A stretch of 64,000 bases of DNA from Hevea brasiliensis. Lineage: Eukaryota; Streptophyta; Magnoliopsida; Malpighiales; Euphorbiaceae. The notes beneath the pieces were generated by a model. It saw nothing but the letters and a program-made list of their open reading frames with translations, had not been told where the DNA came from and did not search any database. Below are positions 36,487 through 49,196 of the stretch, piece after piece; the stretch's first letter is position 1, and the number at the start of each line of letters is the position of its first letter. Both the position numbers and the translations under genes were made by a program. Where the stretch lies: assembly GCF_030052815.1 (NCBI RefSeq), contig NC_079498.1, positions 89,180,273 through 89,244,272 of the forward strand, in the 5' to 3' direction.

Positions 36487-37773
36487 TCAAACCAGCCATA
36501 GTCTTGTACTTAAAGCATCAGCTACAACATTAGCTTTTCCTGGCTGATAGTCTATCAAACAATCATAATCTTTTATCAGCTCTAACCATCTCCTTTGCCT
36601 CAAATTTAACTCCTTTTGTGTGCCCAAGTACTTCAAACTTTTATGATCTGTGTATATATAACATCTCTTCCCATACAAGTAATATCTCCAGATCTTCAAG
36701 GCAAATACAATGGCTGCTAGCTCCAAGTCATGTGTAGGATAATTCCTCTCATGCGGTTTAAGCTGGCGTGAAGCATAGGCAATGACGTTTCTATCTTGCA
36801 GCAACACACAGCCTAATCCGTTATGAGAAGCATCACTGTATATGGTATACTCCTTACCCAAAGTGGGCAAGGTTAAGACTGGAGCTTCAGTTAAATGCCT
36901 CTTTAACTCATCAAAACTTTCCTGGCATTGATCAGTCCACCGAAATTTTACATCCTTCCTAAGTAGCTTGGTCAGTGGAGATGCTAGTATGGAGAATCCC
37001 TTCACAAACCTTCGATAATACCCAGCTAAACCAAGGAAACTCCGAACTTCCATGACATTTTTGGGTGGCTTCCAATTAAGAATGGCTTCAACTTTGCTTG
37101 GATCCACCTGGATACCTTCTACAGATATAATATGCCCCAAAAATGAAATCTCCTTTAGCCAAAACTCACATTTCGACAGTTTGGCATACAACTGCTTCTC
37201 CCTCAAAGTCTGCAATACTATCCTCAAGTGCTTGTCGTGTTCCTCTGCATTCTTTGAGTACACCAAAATATCATTAATGAACACCACAACAAACTGGTCC
37301 AAATATGGCCTGAAGATAGTGTTCATTAGGCCCATAAAAGCAGCTGGAGCATTAGTCAACTCGAATGGCATTACCAAGAACTCATAGTGGCCATACCGAG
37401 TCCTAAAAGCAGTTTTAGGAATACTTTGCTCCTGCACCCTCAACTGGTAGTAGCCCGATCTCAAGTCAATTTTGGAGAATACAGTTGCATCCTTCAACTG
37501 GTCAAACAAATCATCAATCCGTGGCAGAGGATATCTATTTTTTATGGTCACCTTATTCAACTGTCTGTAGTCTATGCATAGGCGGAGAGTACCATCCTTT
37601 TTCTTCACAAATAATACTGGTGCTCCCCAAGGTGACACGCTAGGGCGGATGAAACCCTTATCTAACAATTCCTGCAATTGTACCTTCAGCTCTTTCAACT
37701 CAAAGAAAGCCATCCTATAAGGAGTGATGGAGATTGGCTCAACACTGTGCATAGTCTCAATTTCAAATCGCAC
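36487..37773 (-). pseudogene. G2 reverse transcriptase-RNase H with catalytic Asp to Asn change
   Basis: A 428-codon open stretch. RT motifs in order are LKEQ-type start, [20 protein letters not shown] (residues 50-69), [15 protein letters not shown] (99-113), YEFLVMPF (130-137) and FINDILVYS (165-173). The last should be FIDDILVYS: the codon at 37273-37275 reads AAT, giving Asn in place of the first Asp of the metal-binding pair. RNase H follows with [30 protein letters not shown] and [11 protein letters not shown], its Asp/Glu residues intact. The end VVADALS shifts frame before the linker to integrase. The upstream protease linker is decayed, so the ATG used here is arbitrary. Confidence 0.93.
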
Positions 37774-38424
37774 CTCTCTTTCCGAGGCAATCCGGTAATT
37801 CTTCCTAAAAACATCAGGAAAATCCCATCTGTAGGAATATCTTTAAGATCTAGACTCCCACCGGGTGTCTATCACATGAGCTAGATAAGCTTCACATCGC
37901 TTTCTAATCATCTTTCTAGCAAGTGCAATTTGAAATGATGTTGGATGGCAATAATCGCCTCTCCCGTATCACTACATCCGCATACTCTGAAGACCAAAAG
38001 TGACTGTCTTCGCCTACTGATCGATCATGGTGTGATGCTCGGCTAACCAATCCATGCCCAAGATGATATCATAATCTCTAAGGGCATGTCAATTAAGTCG
38101 ACAGAATGTATGTCCTTGGATCACCAAAGGACAATCCTTATACAATTTGTTCACTCCTAACCTCTTGTCCTAAAGGACTAGTCACTAGCACATCATAATC
38201 CAATTTCACATAAGGAATAGCAATAGAGCATGCAATCGGCACTAGCATAAGAATGTGTAGAACCAGTGGTCAAACAAAGACATATACATCTCTATCAAAA
38301 TGGAGAAAGTACCAGCCACAACATCCGATGTCTCACTTCATCCTCTCGGCACATGGTGTACACCTCGATCGGTGCACCACTGCCTCTGGTTGGCTCATCG
38401 TGCCACGACTACTAAGTGTTACCT
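37774..38424 (-). pseudogene. G2 protease and RT-linker remnant
   Basis: The region between the zinc knuckle and RT is frameshifted. An aspartic protease active-site relic, TTGSTHSYASADC, is readable on the minus strand at about 38225-38265. DFPDVF near 37815-37835 is the conserved linker before RT. No continuous frame spans the region. Confidence 0.7.
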
Positions 38425-39549
38425 CTACCCCGCCTCGCCTCTACTAGTTGTCTGTTGTCCTCTAGAAGCGTAACCTTGAACAGATCCCCGAGTGGTAGTA
38501 GGCGGTCCAGATCTGTGGGCACTAGTGCAATCTCTAGCAAAATGCCCACTTCCACCACGCTTGTAATGTGCTCTTATGGCCTTATAACATACTCCTCCAT
38601 GAGTCCTCGCCACAAGTTTCACAAGCACGGGTAGGAAAGGAACCCCTAGATGTCTGTGTCAGGATCTAGGTGGCCTCGCCTCGAGAATCTTCCTCTACTA
38701 GATCCTCTGTTACTTGGTCCCCCAAAGCTCTTCCTCTTACCCGAATTGTTACTTGGACTTTGACCTGTAGGCTTACTGCTCTTCTCTTTTCAGTGATTAC
38801 CTTCTCAAATGCCCTTTCCAGTTCTATCCTTTCCAATTCAAGGGCCTGTGATATCAACCCAGAGAAGTTGTCATGTCGAAACCCAACCACTTGTAATCTC
38901 AAACTAGGCCTCAAACCAGCCTCAAACCGTTTGCATCTGTCTCTACTGCTAGTGAGTAGGCTTCCAGCATAGTGGCTGAGGCGAGAAAAGTCTCTCTCAT
39001 ACTCGGCTACAGTCTTATTCCCTTGCTTCAAACTAAGAAACTCCTGTAGCTTTATATCCACATAGGCATCAGGAACATACTTCTGTCTAAACTCCCTTAG
39101 AAAGTCATCCTATGTCAAGATCAAGCGCCACCAAACTGGGGAATGGTCTTCCACCACTCATATGCATCTCCATGCAGTAAAGAAATTGAATATTCAAACT
39201 TCAACTCATCTGTGTAGTACAATTTCTTGAAAACCCTCTCCATCCGTTCTAACCATTGCTCAGCTTCCAATGGGTCCACTGTACCCTTGAACTCTGTTGC
39301 CCCATACTTCATTAACTTGTCATATTGTCTGGCTGGGGATGGTGGTTGCACTGGAGGTGCTTGCACAGGAGCTTGGACTAGTATATTGCCAGTTATTTTA
39401 CTGAAATAGTGCAGACATCTGCTGAGCGAACTGAGCAGGAAACTGCATGGGTGGGATGGGTGCAATGATCCACCGGCATTACGAGGAGCCGGGCTTCCTT
39501 GTACCTCAGCTGCCACTGATTGCTCTACTGTGTGATCACCCTCTTCCAT
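38425..39549 (-). pseudogene. G2 gag with zinc knuckle, frameshifted
   Basis: The ATG at 39549 (MEEGDHTVEQS) matches gag starts of related elements. The N-terminal capsid part is readable to WWKTIPQFGG (39121-39549), though its early portion looks shifted. A one-base-type frameshift near 39125 and a stop where Trp is expected (near 39107) separate it from the next part. That part (38666-39061) contains LQEFLSLKQGNKTVAEYERD and FRHDNFSGLISQALELERIE. The zinc knuckle region (38425-38628) shows GSGHFARDC but has lost the first Cys. Gag forms the particle and binds element RNA; this copy is broken. Confidence 0.88.
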
Positions 39550-39713
39550 ATTGAATCACAAGGAATTCTACTCCCTGAGCAACCAACACAAGGAGATTTC
39601 CTTCCATTAGTCCATATTTATGATGTAATGCACTATATGTATCAATAATAACAATTGAGCAGTTGTACTTATCAAAAATTTTCAAACATGCAATTTCAAA
39701 ACTTGTATAAAAA

Positions 39714-39730
39714 CCAAACCTCTGATACCA
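39714..39730 (-). other. Primer-binding site of G2
   Basis: The reverse complement is TGGTATCAGAGGTTTGG, 8 bases from the LTR end. The first 11 bases match the initiator tRNA-Met complement; the rest diverges. Confidence 0.85.
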
Positions 39731-39738
39731 CTAAAACA

Positions 39739-42376
39739 TGTCACACCTTATCCCTTGTAAGGCATTACATGTTCCCGTAGCATGCCTAATGAATCACCGA
39801 ACTCCACCTACCGATAACCCATTAGTTATGCTACAAAGGATTTTAAAACAAACCATAGCTTTTTATCTTATTAATTCTTTTGCGGAAAACTGTATGAGAA
39901 TAGTTAAAATTCCAAGAAAGCATTCATTGGAAATAATGATAGACTAAATATTGCAAAAGTTACATTTTCATAAGTCTCAAAGTAAAATACAAAATAATTA
40001 TAAACTCAAAATGTGATAGCAATGCAATGTTTTTAAATACAAACTGCTCAATGTCCGTACATCCATGCATATAGGTACAAAATACATCAAAAGGAAATTA
40101 CAGGGGTATGACTACAATATATACCCACAAACAATACCAAAATGCTGCTTCCAAGTCTCTCACTCGGCAGCTTTCTCCTTTCCCTTACCTGCGACAGCAT
40201 AAAGAAGCTATCGCTGAGTATATCACTCAGTGGTGCACAACTAATAACTTTAAAACTTAAAGTAAAACATAATTTGTCAAAGCATAATAAATCACATTTT
40301 TCTTAAGCATGAAAACTTTACAATAGTTCTAAGTTCATAAGAGCCATTTATTGGAATAACATTTCAAATGAGAAATCACACTTCATAAATCACAATTCAC
40401 AAAGCATTAGTGTTGCCAACATCAACACACAGTTCAGGCCATGACACAAAATTTCACGATCAGTGCCGTGTTGTACACCACGACAAAGCAATCTCAACCT
40501 CACTAACCGTTATTAATGAGGGAAGGGCTAGCTAGCTAATGAGTACTCATGTAGTCTTACCCCACTAACCATTATTAATGGGAGACATAATCAATATCAA
40601 TTATAAAACCCCAAGTAGCCGTTACTACTGGGGAGTTCCGAAGGGACTGTCATGCTAACTGTGGTTTCAAAACAACTTTCAAGAGTTTCTAAATCAATAA
40701 TCACGTTTGCAAAACAATAGCATATTCAAATCATCATAAAATCCATAAAAGGGGTGGCAACACACAAATTCCTCAAATACAAGAGAAAAACATACCTCAT
40801 TCAAAATAAACTCATTTCAAATCAAACTCATTCAAATAAACTTATTCAAATCAATTTACGAAGCTAAAACAAAGAAAAATGTTAGTTGTGCACAAACCTT
40901 CAATGCTCTCCTTTATTGTTACCTACTTCTCCTTGTCTGTTCCAACTTCTTTTTCTACTGAAAATACACAAATAGAATACCTCAATACCAATCTCAATTG
41001 CTGCCAAGAAATGATTATATGCATGTCTAATGCATCCCAAGTTAGCTTTGAAAATTTTAGAATATTTTGATTTTGGGATTGCTTGGTGCCCAAATCTTTG
41101 AACCCAATTTTTACCTAGTTTCGATCATAATTTGGTGAGGTGTTCTTCATGAAAATTGTTCATTTAGGTCTTAACTTTATTTTCCTTTTTGAATCGCCTA
41201 ATTCGGAGCTGTGTAGCTCAAGTTATGCCCAAAAAACCATTACTATTCACGTCACTGTTCATGCTGCAGATTTTGTTCTGGCAGATTTATCGATCCAATT
41301 TCGTTCAGAAATTTGACCAAGTTAAGTCCATAATTTGGTCTAATGTTCTTCATATGAAATATTCTACTATGTCTTAGGTTTCCATCGGTTTAAGAATCGC
41401 CTAAATCAGAGTTTTCTAGAGAGAGTTATAGCCTTGCAAAGTTTACTGTTCATTTGGCAATTTTGCAGTTTTGCAGATTCAGTAACTCAACTTTGCTCAA
41501 TAATTTGATTGGGTTAATGGCATAATTTGGGTTTGTGTTCTTCATAAAAGTTTTAGGTCTATATCTCATCTAACTACTGGTAAAATTTCAGGTCATTTTG
41601 ACCTGCCTAGCTTGAGTTATGACCCAAACACGATTACTGTTCATGTGTACTGTTCATACTGCAATTTTTCAAGTTTGGTCAGTTTGTTCAATAGGTTTTG
41701 GTCACTTTTTGGGCATGCTTCCTAAATGAAAATTGTGTCATTTAGTGCCTATTTTCAGTCTCAATTGGTCCCATACCAATTGGACTTGTAAAATTTCATT
41801 TTTGGTCCCTCAAAGTTGACTTTTGGTCATGCTTCATACCCAATCTGAATTTGGCTTTGATTTAAACACTTCTCACACACTTAATTAGGTCACAAATGGC
41901 CATTTCTTTCCTTAAACTATGTCAAAGACATCATTTAGCACTTCTTCACATTTTTTGTCTCTAAACCCTAATGTTCAAAACCCTAATTTTTCTCCTATTT
42001 GGCCAAAACCCTAGTTTAGGTTCCATATATGTTTTCTTTCATTTTCTTATGAAATTTCATCATAAATTAACTTCATTCAAAGTTTATACAACTAATCTAA
42101 AATGAAAAGAAAATTACCTCTTGTTGATTTCTTTCCAACTTCACTTTTCTTCCAATTCTTGTTCTCCTTGCTTTTAATCTCTCAATCAAAGATCTCTTTG
42201 ATGTTTTCTTTTAGTGGGCTATGGAATTTATGAAGGGAATTTAAGGGAATTAAAACTTTGGAGGGGAAATCAATGAGGGGAAGAAGTGGAAGAAGAAGAG
42301 AAAAAGAGAGAGAGAAAGAGAGAGGAGAGGTTGGTGGTATCTTATGAAAAAAAGAAATGAAGAAGACATTTGTCTT

Positions 42377-42415
<39 letters not shown>

Positions 42416-42941
42416 GTATATATTTATCCCCAAAATTAACTTATTAAAATTATAAATTTTAATTGTGCCATAAGGATAATTAAACTTAAATTTTTATTCC
42501 CTTTTTTTTTACTTAATTTTTCCTTTTAATTAAATAATTAAATTTAACTATCAAAAGCCCATAAGTCTTTCATTTTAATTTTGTCATAATGGAAATGAAA
42601 GTTTAAGTTTTCATTTCTTAAATTTTCCCTTACATATTTTTACTTGAATTTTTCTTCAATTTTTACCCCATAATTCAATTCACTAATTTCATTTAATTTA
42701 ATTGACATTTTGGTCAAAAGTCAACTCTTGAGGTGAATTGACTAAAATGCCCCTCATCGGGTCATAATCCTTCTTTTTATAATACCTGATGAGTCCTTAG
42801 CTTTTTTGTTCACTAGAATTTTTTTTTGTGTCTATCTCAATTAATTTTCTATTTATTTTTGTTCCTCAAGGTGTCTTTGAATAGTATTAGTCACGGACCA
42901 AAAATGGTACTATTCATAACTCGGAGGTTCGGGGTGTTACA
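39739..42941 (-). repeat. G2 5' LTR (3203 bp)
   Basis: It pairs with 31700-34904 along its whole length; differences are scattered substitutions plus a change in the TA tract (42380-42421). It ends at GCAAT, the right target duplication. Confidence 0.95.
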
Positions 42942-42946
42942 GCAAT

Positions 42947-45062
42947 AATGCAACTTCCGAAAGGGCTAATGAAAAACTTAGATCTAACCTCTAATAAGAG
43001 GAAAATCTAAGCATGTGCACGTACCATGGTAATCAAAACAAAGCTAACTCCATTGTCACCTCAACAAATGAGAGAGACAGGTAATAACCTAGTCAAGCAT
43101 CTATAGTGAGATATAAAACACATCATGAATCTCTTTGTCCTTTTTCTGAGCATAAATCACAATACAATTCAATTCAAAGTCAATTCCAATATCTAATAAT
43201 TTTTTTATGCCCATCACAATTCAAAATATATTTAATCCATTTCCCATGTTAAGTATAAACTATTTTTCAAATCAAATTTTCCATGTAAACCATGTAAACG
43301 TATTTCAATCAAAATTTTTTCGAAGCCAATTTCATTCAATTCATAACAAAATAAAATCATAATTAATTTCATTTTTGAAAAACTAAACTCATTCATACCA
43401 TAACACATTTCAATAATCATTGAAATAAATTCAATAATCGATAAACATAATACATAAAAAAACTAAAATCATTTAATCAAATAAAATATGCAAAACATAA
43501 ACAATTTTAAACTACTTGTGTGCAAACTTCAAACTTCTTTATCGACTAGTATACTCTAATTTTCGATTTTTCCTTGAAGATACCTTTCCAATCTCTTTTT
43601 CAATTGAAATACACAATTTACAGTATTTCAGGATCATATCTCATAATTAATCCATTAATTTATTTCATGCCTACTTAATTATAGCCTTAAATTTGCTTAA
43701 AATGATATCCTTTAAATTTTGCATTTTGGGTCACTATTCATTACACTATTCAAGTTAAAATGTTGACTTTTTCCTACTAAATAGGTTTACTAATTCTAAT
43801 TGCACTCATATACCACTTTTTGGGTGTCAATTTTGTTGGCATTGATTGCTAATTCAATTTCTAATTTCTCTAGGTGCAAATCCAAAATTTCAGTTTAGTT
43901 CACTGTTTTCTACTGTTCCATTAGTCAAGAACCCTAATTTATCAATAACTCTAATTAATACAATTGAATGGCATACTTCACATTTCTACACTCATTCAAG
44001 CATGTTTACATAATTAATTTCATCAAAATCACTCAAATTTCCCTTCTCCCAAATATGGCCGAAATTCAAGGGGTCCCTCATGTGCATGATTTTCATGATT
44101 CTTAGCATAAATTCATCAATTTCCTACTTGATTCAAGTATCTAAATCATAAAGATATAAAGAATTTGAAAGAAAATCACTAACCTTTGTATAGCTTTTCA
44201 ATCTTCAATTTATTCAACTTTTTCTTCTTTCTTTCTCCTTCAATCTTCTTTCCAAGGTTTGATTATAATTTTTCTTAAGGAAATTAAAGGATTTAAGGTG
44301 AAAATTGGGGTTTAGAAAGTTTAAGCTTTCATGGAGGTTTCAAGAGAGAGAATTGGGAGAGTTAAAGGGAGAGAGAGTGCCATCCATGTTGAAGAAGAAA
44401 GAACAAATTTTGATTTCTTTTTTTTTTTTTTTCTAATTGGTCCCTTAATATAGTATTATCCCAAATTTTCATAATTAAAAATTAAAAGATTTATGGTGTC
44501 ATGGTGATGTCATAAAAGGGTTATTTTATTTTATTTTCTTTTCCTTTCTTTTTCCTCACTTCTTTAATTTAATTAGATATTTTAAAATTTTTATTTCTCA
44601 GATTTTATTGGACAGTTAGGTTATAAGTCACCTCTAGGGGTGAATTGATCAATTTGCCCCTCGTCGGTCCGATCCAGTTTACTAAAAATTCAGTATATCT
44701 TCCGGAATCCTAACCTAATTATTTGATCTAGTTTTGTACCTTCTTATGTGATTTTCACTTTTTCCTTAGCTTTGCAATTTTTCCTAGGACTGCGGTATCA
44801 CAATGTCCTGCATTTAATTTAGGGTTCTGATTGACTTCGATCAATTTCTGTCTGATCACCCATCATTTGTGACCCTCGGCTCATTTAACTTTTTATGTTC
44901 TATTTTTCTGATATGTATTTGACCTTCTGGTAATCACTATTAATTCTTGTTCAGGGCTTTTTTAGATGACTTAAACATGGTTCTAATCCTCTTAATTGTC
45001 TGGACTGACACCGATCACCAGAACAGTGATTTGCACAGGATTATGCATGGAGGGGTATTATA
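42947..45062 (-). repeat. G1 5' LTR, outer part, with large internal deletion
   Basis: It continues the LTR after the G2 insertion (AATGCAACTTCCGAAAGGGC matches 24988 on). Around 43920 it jumps from TCCATTAG to TCAAGAACCCTAATTTATC. The 3' LTR has about 720 bp more at that point (roughly 25945-26665). Confidence 0.9.
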
Positions 45063-45067
45063 GTTAT

Positions 45068-46545
45068 TATTTGATTTAATCCTATGAAGCCAAGTATCAA
45101 GCTCCATTTAAATCATGACATGTGGTCTTCTATCATAGGAAGACAAGTGTCAAGATCTCATGGTGCCATGTGTCACCATCTCATGGTGCCACATGTCACC
45201 ATGTAAAAAGATCAATTTGCCCTTACTTTTTAATTTGAGTTCTCAACCCAAAATTATAAATTTTCCTCTTTAAATCAATTTATATTAAATATAAATTAAT
45301 TAATTAATTAATCTCCATTAATTTATTTCTCTTAATTAAATTCATATTTAGTCAAATTAAATATAAATTTAATTTATATTATACATCAAATAACTTAGAT
45401 TTGATTTCAAGTCATGCTAGGGACTTTGCAATCTTATTGCAAATCAAACCTCTTTAATTAATTAATTAAACTCTTTAATTAATCAATTAAATCACATTTT
45501 AAATGGTGATTAGCTTGTGTAGATGTGTGACTTACTAGGTTCATTACTTATTAGCAATGAGAAATTATATTAACTCTTAATATAATTAGAACTCTTTCTT
45601 ACCGTAAATGATTTCTCTAAATCATTTCAGGCATCTCATAGAGCATGGTTGATGCCTAGCATAGTATGCCATGACCACCCAATCAGTAATAAAGAATATC
45701 TTAAATGAACCTTTAATCATATATTACCATACACTAGAATCTCTCCGTTACAAAATTCCAATTCGAGCTGGAGTCATGGTTAATGTCAAACTCCATTTGC
45801 TATGAACATTATATTCTCTTTTAATTCCAGTTCTTGATTAATTAGATTTTCTTATCAGAAACTCTTTTCTAACTAAATCTGTCTGTCCTTGCCAGGAACT
45901 TGAAATATCAAGAATAATTAAATGAACATATGATTTTATTCCTATTTACTTAGGGTAAGGGATTCCATCTTGATCAACACCTATCTCCATATATAACTAA
46001 TAGGAGCCAACACATACCCATATACTTATACACAGTACAAGTATGAAAGTAGTATCAAACTCAAACCACCTATATACGAGATAACTGTGTTATCTTAGGT
46101 CTAAAAATTATATGCACTAATATGATATATGATAATGCATTGACAAGAGTAAACTCCATGTGCTTGTCATATGCATCATTGGTTCGGCCTACTTATCGTG
46201 TACAAGTGTCTGTCATGTTTGTTATGTGGCATGAGACTCACCATTCCAACTTATTAATGTCTCATATTAATACTTTGGGAACAAACATGATTACAATCTT
46301 TCTAGATAAGTCATGTCCTTTGTGAAGTACCTCGATTGTGAATCGGTTTATGATATTTTGTGCTAGAAATACTGTCACTCATATTCTTAACAACTTAAGA
46401 ATAGAATTTCTAACAAAATTTCAATGGACCTTTTCAATTACACATAAATAGTTTATGTAAATAGAAAAGTGAAAATGCCTTTTTATTAATAAAATTATAT
46501 ACAAGATACATATAAAATAATATGCTCTAGGACATACTACTAACA
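45068..46545 (-). repeat. Copia F 3' LTR, outer part
   Basis: It continues the F LTR after G1 and matches 52696-54175. It contains a 23-bp tandem repeat (45155-45177 and 45178-45200) with CATGGTGCCA; the sister LTR has diverged copies near 52783-52830. It ends, in element orientation, next to the polypurine tract. Confidence 0.92.
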
Positions 46546-46561
46546 ATCTCCCACTAGCACT
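46546..46561 (-). other. Polypurine tract of copia F
   Basis: The reverse complement reads AGTGCTAGTGGGAGAT before TGTTAGTAG. It is short, as usual for copia elements. Confidence 0.75.
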
Positions 46562-46599
46562 AGAGCCATTCATTACAGTATCTCAGACCCATCTTATTA

Positions 46600-47306
46600 A
46601 GATGTCAGTTTAACCGAGCTTATGACATAGGCTTCGTGAATGGATCAACTAGATTTTCAGCTGATGCTATCTTCTGCATGGCTACATCACCTAACCCAAC
46701 TATCTCTCTGATAATATGATAACGCCTTTCTATGTGTTTGGATTTCTAGTGAGACCGGGGTTCCTTAGCCTGTATGACCGCTCCATTATTGTTACAGTAT
46801 AGAGGAACTGCTAACTCAATGGAAGGGACTACTGCAAGTTCTATCATGAACTTCTTTATCCAAACAGCCTCTTTTGCAGCATCTGATGCAGCAATATACT
46901 CGGCCTCTGTAGTGGAATCAACAGTCGTACTCTATTTGGAACTCTTCCAACTAACTGCACCTCCATTACAAATGAACACAAATCCAGATGTAGACTTTCA
47001 ATCATTAATATCTGATTGAAAATCAGAATCAGTGTAACCATCCAGTTGTAGGTCGCTACCTCCATAAATCAAGAATAAATCCTTAGTTCTTCTCAAGTAC
47101 TTAAGGATATTCTTGACAGCTATCCAATGTTCCAAACCTGGATTAGATTGAAACTTGCAAGTCAAACTAACAGCATATGCAATATCTAGCCTAGTACACA
47201 ACATTGCATACAGTAAACTTTCAATAGCCGAAGCATATGAAATCCAGGCCATTTTATCTCTTTCTTCTGGTGTCTTTGGAGACATCTTTAGAAGGATGGA
47301 TACCAT
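46600..47306 (-). pseudogene. Copia F RNase H
   Basis: Minus-strand pieces at 46998-47306 encode the RT/RNase H junction: MAWISYASAIESLLYAMLCT, RLDIAYAVSLTCKF and ILKYLRRTKDLFLIYGGSDL, then LDGYTDSDFQSD with the first RNase H Asp. A stop follows at DIND. A second stretch (46856-47065) and DNA down to about 46600 continue RNase H in other frames, with EYIAASDAAKEA-like content at about 46860-46900. Inactive. Confidence 0.83.
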
Positions 47307-48100
47307 GTCTTACTGGTAATAATCCTCTCTTGGAATCAAGCATGTTAAACCTCTTTAACACCTTTTCCAAGTATAGACTTTGGGATAAACCAATTATTCT
47401 TTTCGCTCTATCCCTATAGATGCAAATTCCAAGAATATAGGTTGCCTCCCCTAAGTCCTTCATGGAGAATGTATTTGATAACCATACCTTAACATTTGTC
47501 AACATACTTATGTCATTTCCTATCAATAAAATGTCATCCACATATAAAACAAGGAAAGTAATAGCACTCTCACTAACCTTCTTTTATACACATGGCTCAT
47601 CCATATTTTTGAAAAAATCAAATGATTTAATGACTTCATTAAAATAGATGTTCCAACTCCTCGAAGTTTGTTTCAACCCATAAATTGATCATTTTAGCTT
47701 GCATGCCTTGGAACCATCTTGGGATTCAAAACCCCTAGGTTGTTCCATGAAAATGTTTTCATCAATATTTCCATTGAGAAAAGCTAATTTGACATCCATT
47801 TGTCAAATCTCATAATCATAGCATGCAGCTATTGCTAATAAAATCAGAATTGATTTAAGCATGGCAACAAGTGAGAAAGTCTCCTCATAGTCGATTCCTT
47901 GCTTTTGGTGAAACCCTTTCGCAACTAGCCTTGCTTTATAGGTCTCTACCTTTCCATCAGAATCAATTTTCTTCTTGAAAACCCATTTATTCCCTATAGG
48001 TACAATACCTTCAGGTGGGTCAACAAGGTCCTAAACTTAGTTCTTATGCATGGAATCAATTTCGGATTTCATAGCTTCAATCCATTTTGAAGAATCTATA
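47254..48100 (-). pseudogene. Copia F reverse transcriptase
   Basis: Translation of about 48030-47620 shows GNKWVFKKKIDSDGKVETY, KARLVAKGFHQKQGIDYEET, FLNGNIDENIFMEQPRGFE and SIYGLKQTSRSW, the hallmark of copia RT (RVT_2). Two in-frame TGA stops interrupt it: one before QMDVK, where Trp is usual, and one before SIYGLKQ. The catalytic YVDDILLIGND is intact at about 47515-47550. It continues as SMKDLGEATYILGI and GLSQSLYLEKVLKRFNM to 47254, where frames shift into the RNase H part. It lies downstream of integrase, which confirms copia order. Confidence 0.88.
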
Positions 48101-48303
48101 TCTGATATAGCTTCTTTATAGGTAAGAGGATCATCTCCATGATCTATTTCTTCATGAGTAAACAACTCTTATTCATCTTCATGAAGAAAACCATATCTCT
48201 CTAATGGGTGATATATCCTGGCTGATCTGTGAGGAATTACTGTAGATGTTTCATCAATAGGTGTAGGTTGACTAAATGGATCTATATCCATTTGATCTGT
48301 TGG

Positions 48304-49038
48304 TTAGTCAGAATTCTCCAATTCTAACTCTATTTGTCTTCCTTTGCCACTTTCTTGAATAAACTGTTGTTCAAGAAATATGGCATCTCTGCTTACCATA
48401 ACCTTTTGTGATGTAGGCAAATAAAAATAATATCTAAAACTTTCTTTTGGATATCCAATAAATCGACCTTTTTTCTGATTTGATTTCCAATTTATCAATG
48501 TTCAGTTTTTTAATATAAGCTAAACAACCCCAAATCTTAACATGCTTAAGACTCGGGTTTCTTCCATGCATATCTCATAAGGTGTAGAAGAGACTAATTT
48601 TGATGAAATCCTATTTAGAATATGCAAAACTGATTTTAATGCAAACACCCAAAAGGAGACTGGCATATTAGTATAGCTCATCAAACTGCGTACCATATCT
48701 AATAGGGTACGATTTCTTCTTTCAGATACACCATTCAGTTGTGGCATTCCTGAAGGAGTCAGTTGGGAGACAATGCTATGCTCTTTCAAGTATTCATCAA
48801 ATTCAGTACTTAAGTATTCAGCTCCATGGTCTGATTGAAGAGTTTTAATACTTTTTCCTGTTTGATTTTCTACTTCACATTTAAATTCTTTGAACTTTTC
48901 AAAGGATTCATGTTTGTATTTCATCAAATACAAATAACCAAACCTTGATTTATCATCAGTAAAGGTAATAAAGTAATGAAAATCGACTCTAGCCATTTCC
49001 TTAAATGGAACACATACATCACTAAGTATCAATTCCAA
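48304..49038 (-). pseudogene. Copia F integrase core and C-terminal region
   Basis: The integrase catalytic core at 48520-49038 shows YFITFTDDKSRFGYLY (first Asp region), TLQSDHGAEYLSTEF (second Asp) and NGVSERRNRTLLDMVRSLM (Glu), so the triad is present. The end is frameshifted near 48520. The next piece (48304-48498) has KKGRFIGYPKESFRYYFYLP, the C-terminal motif of copia integrase. The N-terminal zinc region upstream (about 49040-49190) is in another frame. Confidence 0.88.
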
Positions 49039-49196
49039 AATATTTTCAGCTCTTAACCCTTATCCAACAAAAAGTGATCTAGTCATTTTGCCTTCAAGGC
49101 AGGATTCACAAGTTGGAGTAGGTTCAGAACCCAATGAGGATAAAATCCCCATTTTCTCCATTTTTGCAATCCTATCTTCTGCAACATGACGTAATC

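Larger units (their letters stand above)
31700..42941 (-). mobile_element. Element G2: nearly complete Ty3/gypsy chromovirus-like element, minus strand
   Basis: The boundaries are TGTCACACC (31700) and, in reverse complement, TGTAACACCCC (42941). GCAAT at 31695-31699 and 42942-42946 is the target duplication in G1's 5' LTR. The LTRs are 3205 and 3203 bp and differ by roughly 1-2 percent where I compared them, the lowest among the paired LTRs of this right-hand nest (D, F, G1, G2). The internal region (4834 bp) has gag, zinc knuckle, protease remnant, RT-RNase H and integrase in gypsy order. It is the innermost and youngest insertion of that nest. Frameshifts, two internal stops and an RT active-site change indicate it is not autonomous now. 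Confidence 0.95.
23796..45062 (-). mobile_element. Element G1: Ty3/gypsy element with deleted pol, minus strand, carrying G2
   Basis: The boundaries are TGTCACACCC (23796) and TATAATACCCC in reverse complement (ending 45062; mutated from TGTAACACCCC). GTTAT at 23791-23795 and 45063-45067 is the target duplication in F's LTR. The 3' LTR is 23796-27810 (4015 bp). The 5' LTR is 30539-31699 plus 42947-45062 (3277 bp), split by G2 and carrying a large deletion. The internal region is only 2.73 kb: PBS, a decayed gag piece, a part of the LARD-type core, and a scrap of integrase C-terminus. It cannot encode its own mobility proteins. Confidence 0.9.
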
